A stretch of DNA of 64,000 nucleotides from Corylus avellana. Lineage: Eukaryota; Streptophyta; Magnoliopsida; Fagales; Betulaceae. Below the pieces are notes generated by a model, which was not told where the DNA came from, did not search any database, and saw only the letters and a program-made list of their open reading frames with translations. Shown here one piece after another: positions 1 through 14,600 of this stretch; within the stretch, counting starts at the first letter, position 1, and each line of letters begins with the position of its first letter. Location of the stretch: contig NC_081546.1 of assembly GCF_901000735.1 (NCBI RefSeq), forward strand, positions 25,050,529 to 25,114,528, read 5' to 3'. A program made the translations under genes and the position numbers.

Positions 1-1
1 C

Positions 2-289
2 TACCAGCCACCCACTGTTGTTCCAGGAGGCGACCTTGCTAAGGTGCAGAGGGCTGTGTGCATGATCTCCAACTCAACCAGTGTTGCCGAGGTGTTCTCT
101 CGCATTGACAACAAGTTTGATCTCATGTATGCCAAACGTGCCTTCGTGCACTGGTATGTCGGTGAGGGTATGGAGGAAGGAGAGTTCTCGGAGGCCCGTG
201 AGGATCTTGCTGCACTGGAGAAGGACTACGAGGAGGTTGGTGCAGAATCTGCTGAGGGAGAGGATGGTGATGAAGGAGATGAATACTAA
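2..289 (+). CDS. TUA: Alpha-tubulin, C-terminal part (last exon, 5'-truncated by window)
   Basis: The frame opens at base 2 and runs 95 codons to TAA at 287-289. Alpha-tubulin pairs with beta-tubulin to form the microtubule heterodimer in the cytoplasm. The visible part is the end of the C-terminal helical domain, with the hallmark stretch [20 protein letters not shown] followed by the acidic glutamate-rich tail. The tail ends in EY, the terminal tyrosine being the residue removed and re-added in the tyrosination cycle. The family is about 450 residues long, so roughly 355 residues lie upstream of the window. No frameshift or odd residue is seen. The isoform number cannot be decided from this part because the family is nearly invariant here. 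Confidence 0.97.
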   Translation, partial: YQPPTVVPGGDLAKVQRAVCMISNSTSVAEVFSRIDNKFDLMYAKRAFVHWYVGEGMEEGEFSEAREDLAALEKDYEEVGAESAEGEDGDEGDEY

Positions 290-540
290 GAGCTGGATGC
301 AGTTCCTATTGTGTATGGCTGCTATAATATATGATGGCTTGTGTCGTGGTTTTTTTTTTTTTTTTAATGTTGCTGGGCTTGTATGTGCTCTTTTGTGTCG
401 TGGCTGTTTTCTTGTATGTGCTCTTTTGCACAGACTTGGTAGTATCAATAACTATCTTTCTATATAGCCTTTCATGTATTGTTATTGTGTCTCAACTCTC
501 AAGGCTTGATTTTGTGTCAAAAATGGTATCAAACCATCGA
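290..540 (+). other. Probable 3' UTR of alpha-tubulin
   Basis: T/G-rich sequence directly follows the tubulin stop, with a T-tract at about 350-365. No coding signal is seen; short open frames here are chance. The exact poly(A) site cannot be placed. Confidence 0.6.
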
Positions 541-567
541 TAACTTGCTATGTAACAAATATATAGA

Positions 568-948
568 TTTAAAATTTTAAACACAAAAATTGACATCATT
601 TTATGTGTATATAGGTTAGCAATTTTGAAAAAATCTAAAAACTTCAAAACTGCTAACCATTAACTGTAACCATCTAGGTGGTTAGTGGTTTTTTCTAATT
701 GTTTTTAAAAATGGTTAGCGGTTAGTATGGTTAGCGGGCGGTTATTATATTTAAAATTTTAGACACAAAAATTGACATCATTTTATGTGTATATATACAG
801 TTAACGGTTAGCGGTTTTGAAAAAACCTAAAAACTTCAAAATCGTTAACCATTAATTGTAACAACTTAGGTGGTTAGTGGTTTTTCCTAACTGTTTTTAA
901 AAATGGTTAGTGGTTAGTATGGTTAGCGGTTAACGGGCGATTATTAAC
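568..948. repeat. Two-copy tandem repeat, period about 182 bp
   Basis: A unit beginning TTTAAAATTTTARACACAAA starts at 568 and again at 750. Both copies carry the same order of landmarks: TTGACATCATTTTATGTG, then a GGTTAGCGG-type motif, a run of AACTTCAAAA, TAGGTGGTTAGTGG and TTTTTAAAAATGGTTAG. The copies differ by scattered substitutions, so the duplication is not recent. GGTTAGYGGTTAGTATGGTT sub-repeats occur at the end of each unit. No coding potential is seen. Confidence 0.8.
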
Positions 949-1056
949 TGCTTACCTTTTCACCCCTAGTAAAAGATAAGAGAAAGCCCAACATTTATAC
1001 AAAGAAAAGGAACTAAAATATATGGAGGTTTTCAGCCAAGAGTCAAAAAAAATATA

Positions 1057-1549
1057 GGGTTAAATACCAAATACCCTCTTGGGGTTTGGTAACTTTATTT
1101 TTATCCCCTGGAGTTTCATTTTTATCACAGGACTCCCTGGGGTTTTGATAAAGGGCCAAGTTAATCCATCCGTTAGTTGACCGTTAAGACTGACACGTGA
1201 ACCAATCAGATGTTGACATGTGGCACATATTTAATTTTTAAAAAAATTAAAAAAATGTATTTTTTAAAAAAAAAAAGAAAAAAGAAAAAATTGGGGGTGG
1301 CTTGGCCATTTGGGCCACCCCAATTTTTTTTTTTCTTTTTTAAATACATTTTTTTAATTTTTAAAAAAATTTAAATAGGTGCTACGTGTCAACATCTGAT
1401 TGGTCCACGTGTTAGTCGTAACGGTCAACTAACGAATGGACTAACTTGGTCCTTTATCAAAACCCCAGGGGGGTCCTGTGATAAAAATAAAACTCCGCGT
1501 TAAAATAAAAGCTTTACCAAACCCTGTATTGTATTTGGTGATTTAACCC
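1057..1549. mobile_element. Foldback MULE-like element with 9-bp target-site duplication
   Basis: The element is a near-palindrome of about 490 bp. It opens GGGTTAAATACCAAATACCC and closes with the matching inverted terminus ending GATTTAACCC. The arms stay complementary for more than 200 bp, for example TGACACGTGAACCAATCAGA on the left against the inverse of TCTGATTGGTCCACGTG on the right. The centre is a GGGTGGC...GCCACCCC palindrome between A- and T-tracts. It is flanked on both sides by AAAAATATA (1048-1056 and 1550-1558), the duplication size typical of Mutator-like elements. It has no coding capacity, so it would be non-autonomous. Confidence 0.85.
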
Positions 1550-1609
1550 AAAAATATAACAAAAACAGAAGAAAATGAGAAAAATATAACAAAAACAAAA
1601 GAAAATGTG
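1550..1609. repeat. 30-bp direct duplication
   Basis: AAAAATATAACAAAAACA at 1550 recurs at 1580 with the downstream GAAAATG also repeated, giving two tandem 30-bp units that differ at a few bases. It abuts the right target-site duplication of the foldback element. Confidence 0.8.
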
Positions 1610-1688
1610 TTGAGAGTGCCCATCTATTTCTTGACTTGCCACCAGAGGCGCCTCATTGGAGTGATCCGGTTTCTAATGTAAGTGGAAG

Positions 1689-2568
1689 GGAGCAGGATCC
1701 TCTCCAGTCCATTTTGGACTGGAGAATATCCAATTAATGGTCAAGATCTCTTTAAAAAGATCTAAAGAGATTTTGAGACCATAAATAGAACATCTGTCCC
1801 ATTAATAAAAAAAAAAATAAAATATATTATATATATATTTTTTAAAAAGTGGAAATCATATATAAAATCCTTAAAATAACGCTACTTTTTTATTAGTAAA
1901 ACTCCTCAAAAGGGTATTTTTTTTTTCGAAATTAGTCTTTCGGGTAATCAAACTACTGTGTCTTCTACCACAATTTTTTTGTTAACGCATTCACTTCCAA
2001 ACTCTCCTCCGCTTTATCCCATTAAAATATTCATTTTTATTAATTAATTCTAAAAAAATTACATCTAAAAAAAAAATATTGAAGGGTGGCCAGTACCACC
2101 TCACTCTCACACCCCCCCAACCCCCAAGTGGTGGTTTCAAGGAAGTTAGGGGTTGCTTGGGTGGCCCCCCCCACCCCCAATGGGGTGGGCCATGGCCACC
2201 CCCTGTGTGGAGGCCTGGGCCACCCTAAGCAACCCCCCCCCCCCTGGGTGGTCGGGGTACCACTAAAAAACTAATATTTCTTAACTGGAGAAAACCAAAA
2301 GTTTCGTTTTAATTAACTAGTAGCTAATAAAAATTGACGTATGCAGTTTTAGCTTTCAGCTACTCAAAGGACTAAATTTCCAAAAAAATAACGGTGAGTT
2401 TTAATAAAAGTACATGCAATTTGCTGATTTTATATAATGATTTTCTTTAAAAAATTATAAAAAAATGGAAGTAGCTTAATGATCCATCAAATGGGACACC
2501 CCACAATGGGTGGCCAGTTACCTCATGGTTCTCTTTGGGGTGGTCCGCCACCTCTGTTGTTCAAACGT

Positions 2569-2620
<52 letters not shown>

Positions 2621-2906
2621 TTTGGGTTTAGGGGGTGGCGGGACCACCCCCAAGTGCTATGGGGTGGTCCGGCCACCCTTGGCTGGCCATCGGGGTGGCT
2701 TCCCAGCTAAAATGGGGTGATTTGGCCACCCCACCCCCTATGGCCAAGAATGGGTGGCTATTTTTTTATTATTTTTTTTAATCTGAAATATTATTTTTTG
2801 TAGTCGGACCAGTGTCTTATTTGTGACTGTAGGATTTTTAAGAAAAAATTACAGCCATAAACTGAATATTTTTCAGTCCATAATGGACTAAAGAGGATCG
2901 TATTTC
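1689..2906. mobile_element. Non-autonomous MULE-like element, about 1.2 kb, with 9-bp target-site duplication
   Basis: The left end reads GGAGCAGGATCCTCTCCAGT. The right end, inverted, reads GAAATACGATCCTCTTTAGT. Similarity of the inverted ends continues for about 55 bp (GTCCATTTTGGACTG against GTCCATTATGGACTG, then AATATNCA.TT.ATGG). The direct flanks are identical 9-mers, AAGTGGAAG at 1680-1688 and 2907-2915, as expected for Mutator-like transposition. The interior is non-coding, with several GGGGTGG/CCACCCC blocks and a long AT microsatellite. A short open frame at 2086-2274 is judged spurious (C- and P-rich, no homology recognised). Confidence 0.8.
2572..2617. repeat. (AT)n microsatellite
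   Basis: About 23 uninterrupted AT units inside the second MULE-like element. Confidence 0.95.
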
Positions 2907-2915
2907 AAGTGGAAG

Positions 2916-3507
2916 TCATTGGAAACAGAAGCAATAGACTATGATAAAGCATGTATTAGTACTGGATACTCTACAATCAACAAAACGATCGTGCATGCCA
3001 TATCATGTGTAATTTTGGTGAGGGTCAATTCCAATATTGAGGTAATCAAATGGACACGCTTAATAAGTGAAGCGAAGCATTCATAAGGTTTCCTTCACTT
3101 GGTGGGTAGCCCCTACCCCACCTCCCTACAACTAGGACCTTATTGGGTTGAGGCAAAGCTAAGGTTGACTTACTTGAGAGAATGCTTACAACCTTCTTAC
3201 CGCTTAGGCCTCTTCGGACATTGGTTCCCAGTAAATAGGGATTGCTATGGTCACACTCAAATAAGCTCTCTATGACTGGTCTCTCCCCACCCACCCTTTT
3301 TTATTTAGAAAAAAAAAAAAAAAGGACCTTCACTCGGCATTTGTACCTCATATTTCCACACACCACGCATGAAAATGTTAGATTCAACCCAAAAGTCTAA
3401 ATCCACTCCAATCAACTTGTCAAATATAGGAATATAATTGTTTTTAAAGATCCAAAGCAGTGATAATGTGGTTTCCTTGGAAAAATTCTAAATGCCCGTT
3501 TTTAACA
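2916..3507. other. Intergenic, 3' flank of xylulokinase
   Basis: No gene, RNA or repeat is recognised. The part next to 3507 should contain the 3' UTR of the minus-strand xylulokinase; its poly(A) site is not obvious. Confidence 0.5.
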
Positions 3508-8512
<5,005 letters not shown>

Positions 8513-9857
8513 TGGAGCAATACCACCAACTCCAAGTGATTCTATCTGCTTTCAGAGACAAAACCAATTTGCCAAAGAGATGATTTTTATGAATCAAATT
8601 GATGACAATTGGCAGGGTTTGCTCTATTCTACACTTCTTATACTAATATCATCATTGGCGGTTGATTCGGAAATTAGTTAAGATACCGGATATAATCCAA
8701 TGAACACACAGATTTATGCTAATGGATAAGGAGGACACGTTTACAATGTTCCTTTTTTTATGGGATTACTCTTTTTTCTTTTTCTTTTTTTGATAAAATA
8801 TGATTTCAATAACTTAATCTTTAATTAAGTCATTAATTACGTGTTAAATTTCAATTTTATGAATAAGGCTATAAATCACAATTTTATCTCACAATGGTAA
8901 CTCAATCTCAACTAATCTTTGGATTAGTCATTGTTAAACAATAAAAAAAGATTATAATTGATTGGTCGGAATTGCCGCTCTAACAATGTGGTATATAACC
9001 CTTTTTTTTTTGACATCATTATTATGGATAGTAGTGTGATAACACGATTGAAAAAAATTGCTCAATTGAAATAGCTCGATAGTTTTTGCTCATGTGAAAT
9101 AGCTCCCATTTTTTTTTTTAAGTCGTTTTATATATATATGTATTGAAAATTAACAGGTGCAGGAACAAAAGCAGCATTATTGTGGCTAGAGAGTATTGTC
9201 GTGGTGGTTGAGTGAGGTACAAGGTTGTTGCAGAAGTGGTCATGGAAAAAAAAAAAAAATTTGACGTGAGTTTTTACTGCCCTGACAACACGTGATAACA
9301 GTAATATATCTTGGATAACGAATTGGGTCACCGACAAGCAAACCACTGGATTTGGATTTTAAAATTTGTATATTATCGAGATAATTAATTTTAATTTTTA
9401 ATATCTTAAATTCACTTACCTTGATAATATAAATATTTGTTTAAATTATTAGATGAAATGAATAGTTTAGATTTTAGAATATAAAAATCTCATATTTTAA
9501 ATGAGAGGATCTCAATGACTTGGCTATCAGGGTTTGTGACTTATCAAACAGCAAAAATGTTACAAGAAACAAAAAAAAAAAAAAATCAAGAGGGGTAAGG
9601 CTCCCCAACACACCCAATTGGAAAAACAGTGCTGAAAAGAACCAAAATAAAAAATAGGAAATAAGCTAAAAAATATTTGATCCTCTGTATCTTGAGCTAA
9701 AACCTAAGAAAAGAACCACACACAATGCAATTTCTAAAGCAGGCCAAGAGTTTGGTGGGCTTGTAAGTAACTGACGATACTAGGGTTTATGACTTGATAT
9801 TAGTATCGAAGGATTTGGATTTGTCTAATTAGCTGCCCGTATTACATGTAATATGCA
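8513..9857. other. Intergenic, 5' flank of xylulokinase
   Basis: AT-rich sequence upstream of the xylulokinase ATG, with no convincing coding frame. The 5' UTR and promoter of xylulokinase must start here (minus strand). No clean TATA box could be fixed. Poly-A/T tracts are common, for example 9246-9259 and 9570-9584. Confidence 0.5.
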
Positions 9858-10766
9858 AGAGCAATTACAACAGTTACCTAACAATTTTTCCTGAGTTTAA
9901 GGATTCAAACTATTTTTTGCTTTTCTATACAAGTACACACTACAATAGATTTCCTTAACCATTCCCTATATCATTAAAATAATATTTTTTTACGTTTACC
10001 TTTGTTTTTTTAATTCAACTTATCTTCTCTCTCTCTCTCTCTCCACCATTTCTTTCTTTTTCTCCCATCTCTTTTCTTTTTCTTTCTGTTCGTCCTCAAC
10101 TGCATAAACTCTTCTTTATATTTCGTCCGTTTTTCTTCTTTGATTTCATCATTTTCTTATCCAATTTTGTTCGTCTACAATTTCGTTTGTGATTTTGCCT
10201 ATCTGCAATTTTTTCCGTCTACAACTATCCATCCCTCATTTTCGTCTGCAATTTCTTCAGCAAAATGGTTTCTTTATCGTCAAATCGTTTACATCATAGG
10301 TACTTTACCTGAATCTAATCAAAAACCAGAAGAAGAGGAAATACATTCTTTTGCAGTGTCTTACCTCATAAAGACCCTTTTTTTCTCTCTTGTTTTCTTA
10401 CCTACCAAACAGCAACAAAGATTGTGTTGATGGCTGATTTTTATGAATCATTTTTGCAGTTTGGGGGGGTGTTTTTAGCAGTTCGTGGTGGTGATTTTGC
10501 TATTTGTTTGGTGAGGTGCAAGAAAGAGAGAGAGCCGGAGAAAGAGATGAGAGAGAGAGATGTGAGGAGAGACGAGAGAGAATACATATTTTTTTTGATG
10601 AATATGGGAAACATCGTAGAAACCCAATGGTATAAGTTATATTTAAGGAAGTAAAAACCTAATGGTATAAGTTATATTTAAGAAAGCGATGATTTTTTGT
10701 GGTTTTTTTCAGATTTTTCCTAAATATAAGAAAGAGAATGGGCTATAAAGAATCTACTAGTGCTCT
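9858..10766. mobile_element. Candidate MULE/MITE-like element around a CT-rich leader-like interior
   Basis: The left boundary reads AGAGCAATTACAACAG. The inverted right boundary reads AGAGCACTAGTAGATTC. Both resemble the AGAGCA...CAGATTCCT-type ends common in plant MULE-derived MITEs, but pairing is weak and no target-site duplication was found. The interior (10020-10440) is strongly CT-rich and looks like a plant 5' leader; chance open frames at 10140-10430 and 10424-10654 match nothing recognised. The boundaries are tentative. Confidence 0.35.
10621..10686. repeat. 35-bp tandem duplication
   Basis: AATGGTATAAGTTATATTTA occurs at 10626 and again at 10661, with similar flanks (AACCCAATGG and AAACCTAATGG). 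Confidence 0.85.
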
Positions 10767-11699
10767 AATACAGACAACTAATGTAGTACTACCAATTTTT
10801 TCAACGATCGACGAATTCAATACAAAATTAGCGAGCTAGAATTGAAAGATTTGACATGTTTAATTAAATAGGTTAGATTAAGGTAAACTTATATAGTTGT
10901 ATACTCATATTTCAATACAACCCGAACCCTACATGTAACATTTAAGGTTGCCAATTTTTGACACAATCCATAAACCCAACACAAAACAAGCGAGTCATGA
11001 ATGAAGAGTGTGACCTATTTAATTAAAGGGGTTGAGTTAAAATTAACATGTATAGTGCATCGACACGATTCAAATTTGACACGCAAACACGAATTGCTAC
11101 CCCAAACCTAATGCGAGGGCAAATGGGTTCTGCACTTACCCAAATAGGTAAATGAATTTGGGAAACAAATTGCACAGGATCCAGAGATTGAAGTAATGAA
11201 AGTTGCCCATGGAGAAGTTTGAAGTAATGACCAAACAATATTATTGCAGACAAGTTAGTTATATGCAGGACCCATCCTCCTCTTGTTCAACTATAAACGA
11301 TATAAATCTACCTCCTCTAAACATAATTACATCACTATTTCTTGAAACAGTCAGAATAACTAAACAAACGGTTTACCTTAACATTCACTTGGCGGTTTGA
11401 ACTATTCACCTCAATCCCAAGGCCTCTCTGGAAGCACACCAATACACCATGATTCACATTCAGCTAACCAGAGATTCAACTTCCTTCGCATGGAACCTGC
11501 TTCAACCCAATTATTCACAATGGCAAATGCCTATTTACGTCTGCCCATCATGCCATCATATATATGCAAGGACATGGCTGTCATAATGAATGACAGTTGA
11601 CTCCAAGATACCCACCATTCTTGGTCCTGATGCCGAAAGACAAAATGTGAGAATGCCCACAGAAGCCAGACGGCCAAAGAAGAAAGGTCCCCACACCCA
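10767..11699. other. Intergenic, 3' flank of the DUF676 esterase gene
   Basis: No gene is recognised. The stretch next to 11699 should hold the 3' UTR of the minus-strand esterase gene. The open frame at 11397-11600 on the plus strand has no recognisable content. Confidence 0.5.
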
Positions 11700-14600
11700 T
11701 CAACGAAATAATTCTGGGAAGGACCACATTATGAACCTTGCAAAAATGTCAGACTCCAAAAACTCGATATGAGCAGCGCGTCCGATGAACGTGTTCAAGT
11801 TCTTGCCATAGGAGGACGTATCAAAGTTGACATCACAGCGCATCAACACTCGATGCTCGGAAGAAGGGGCTCGCATTTGGTCCAAGCAATTATTTAGCAT
11901 CTCCAGAAATACCTTGCCTTTTTTTGAGGAGTCCCAGGAAGCTGCTTGACAGGATTCAATTCTGGCCGAATGGTACGGAACATAGCCGTCCTGAGAGGCA
12001 TAATGAATTTTAATAGCATCTTGGTTAGCAGGGAAAACTTGACACTTATGGTGAGCAGAAAATGCGAGGAAGTAGTTCTTTAAGTCTTTCCCATTTACTA
12101 AATCAACTAAAACAGTGGTAGTTTTTAATGAAATTTGATGCATCGTCAAAAAATTTTATTTTATTTATTTTTTAAAATTAAGTCAAATGTCAAAACGAAC
12201 TTTGGGATAAAAAATGCAAAAAAGCAGACTTAGAAGTAAAATAAAAATGCCAAGTCTTACTTAAATCGCTAACTTTATGAAACATTAACAAAACCTATTG
12301 ACATCCATCAAAAGTTTTATAAATTAATCATAAAATCTTCTAGTGTTTCCATTTGGGTAGATTGAAGACTTCCATGAAGTAGTTGCATCATAATCTAGCA
12401 CTTCTAAAAGTCAGTCTGGGAATCATCAAATACTTTACCAACAAGAAGAATTTATACAGTGTCCAAGGCTCTCCAGTATGTAAGCTCATGAACATTATTA
12501 AAATGATAGAAAGCGGAAGTTGTGGTGCCAGCACAATCCAAACACAAATTAAAAAAATAAAAACCATCGGAAAATTACTGTTAAATGCAATCCAAATGAA
12601 TTATGTGGGGAAACAAATAATTTGAAGTAAAACTATCCCAAATAAGCCTGTGAAATAATGGGTATACCTGGGGTGAAGATAACAGGATTATATGCCTGAA
12701 TCTCGCTAGCGTTTTTTGCTGAAATAAGAAGAACAACCGTTTTAGGCTTTGGTCAAACAGTTAAGATTGCAAGAAAAAAAGCATCTCTCAGTTGTTTTGT
12801 TTGCAGAAAACATGAAAAAAAAAATACACACCTACATATGATTAACAAAAAGAGTTTTTCCATTACCTTACACAGTTTGTAGAAGAATGTATTTTGGAAA
12901 TCAGGATCATCTGTGAAAGTAAGCTGATGAATGCATTGTGTGCCCTTGAGCTTTTTCAAGATCCACAGCCCAGAGTTAAATAAAGAGTTCGAACTATAAA
13001 GATACCCCAAGTGCGGCCCAGATATAGAAACATATGTATATAGGTAATTTAGGAAAGGCTCCATGATGCTCTCTGCAAAAAAAAGGCCTAGATTTAGAAC
13101 CAAACTAGATACCGAGAGAAAAACACAGCATCCAAAGCAATGATCCTACCTGCTAATGCTGTTCTTATAATGATGTTGCCAATAGAATGTCCCACAAAAC
13201 TAAGCTTAATGTCTCCTAAGGCTCCAGATCTTGAGACTTTATCCATTTTCTTTTTAACAAAAGAAACTACTTCCTGAGCCAGCCTTAGTCCCATTTCTCT
13301 GAAATCATCAGTTGTTTTGTCTTCATTTACCTCTGACATAAGAAACTCTGTCTTTGGATCTATCAGAAGCCACTGATTACGAACAAGCCGTAAATCCAGG
13401 TGATGCCCCTATATAGTGTTTTGAGTTGAAACAAATAAAATTAATCTGGTGAAATTAACATGAAGTGAAATATACCACGTTTCTGATAATTAATCTGGGA
13501 TGAAACCAGTGTACTAACGATGTACTGTACCACTTTCCTATGGTACAGTACATCGTCCAAAATGTCCTTGATGAGCACTCTTGGCTTACAAGTGCTACAA
13601 ACCTCAATAAAGTATCATAAGACATGTATTTATTTCAACTACATAAGCAATCAATTCAAACTAAAAGCAATTTTAGAACCATGACAAACACACATACCTG
13701 TGAGAAATATTACTTAGAATAGATATTTTTTCATTTTAACAAAAAATGAAACTTGATGCGTGAGGATGGAACAAAAAAACAACTGTATTTATATATTTAA
13801 GAGAAGCGGGAGAGCACTACTTGCCTGAAACCCATGCACAAAGACAGCAATCTTCAAAACACGACCACCTTGTTGTCGGCTAGGACCAGATTGCTTGTTC
13901 ACAGCTGCAGAGCTGGGTCCAGTGAGAGAGCCCAGGGAATCTATCATTCCCAAATGTCTCAAGTATGAATTTTCACTAGTACTGCGGCGCGGAGCATTCA
14001 TTACGCGTTCTACAATTACAATAGGAATATTTGAAGGATTTCCAAATATGTGCATGTCTTGAATTGAGCGATTGTTGATCTGCATGAAGCAATACAAAGT
14101 TATAGAACTCCAATTATGCTGAAAACAAGGACAAGAAAGCAATCCATACAAGAGCAATTCCTCACATTCATCTGTGAAATACTTCGCCTATGAAGCTCAG
14201 CACGCATAGCTGCAGCCTGGGCAGGCTGTACAGATAAACAAAATTCCCAGTTAGGGACTCTGAAGGGAAGAATCTATTTGTCCATTGTGAGATTAAACCA
14301 ATGAAGTACAAATATGAGCACTTACATCATCAGTTAACTTCCACAAACTTGAAACTCTTTTATGTACACCATGGTGGGGAGTCTCGTCACCTCCACTATT
14401 TATGTAGTGATGAGGCATCTCAACCTTGGAGTATACCATCCATATTGACCATTCAGGTCTCCGATCCTTAGCCCATGCATCACGAAGATATTCCAATATT
14501 TTCCTTTCATTAGCCCTAGAGTGAATTTATAGATCAGCATGTAAACAAGCCCCCCAAAAAAATAAAATAAAATAAAATAACTAAAGGCAATCAATATGTC

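Noticed and set aside
81..467. 128-codon frame overlapping alpha-tubulin
   Set aside because: It is the out-of-frame shadow of the tubulin exon and its 3' UTR.
2086..2274. Proline/glycine-rich open frame
   Set aside because: It consists of GGGGTGG/CCACCCC blocks inside a transposon, and both strands look alike.
13517..13556. Hairpin as a transcription terminator
   Set aside because: It is in the intron of a plant gene; such terminators are bacterial and there is no T-run to match.
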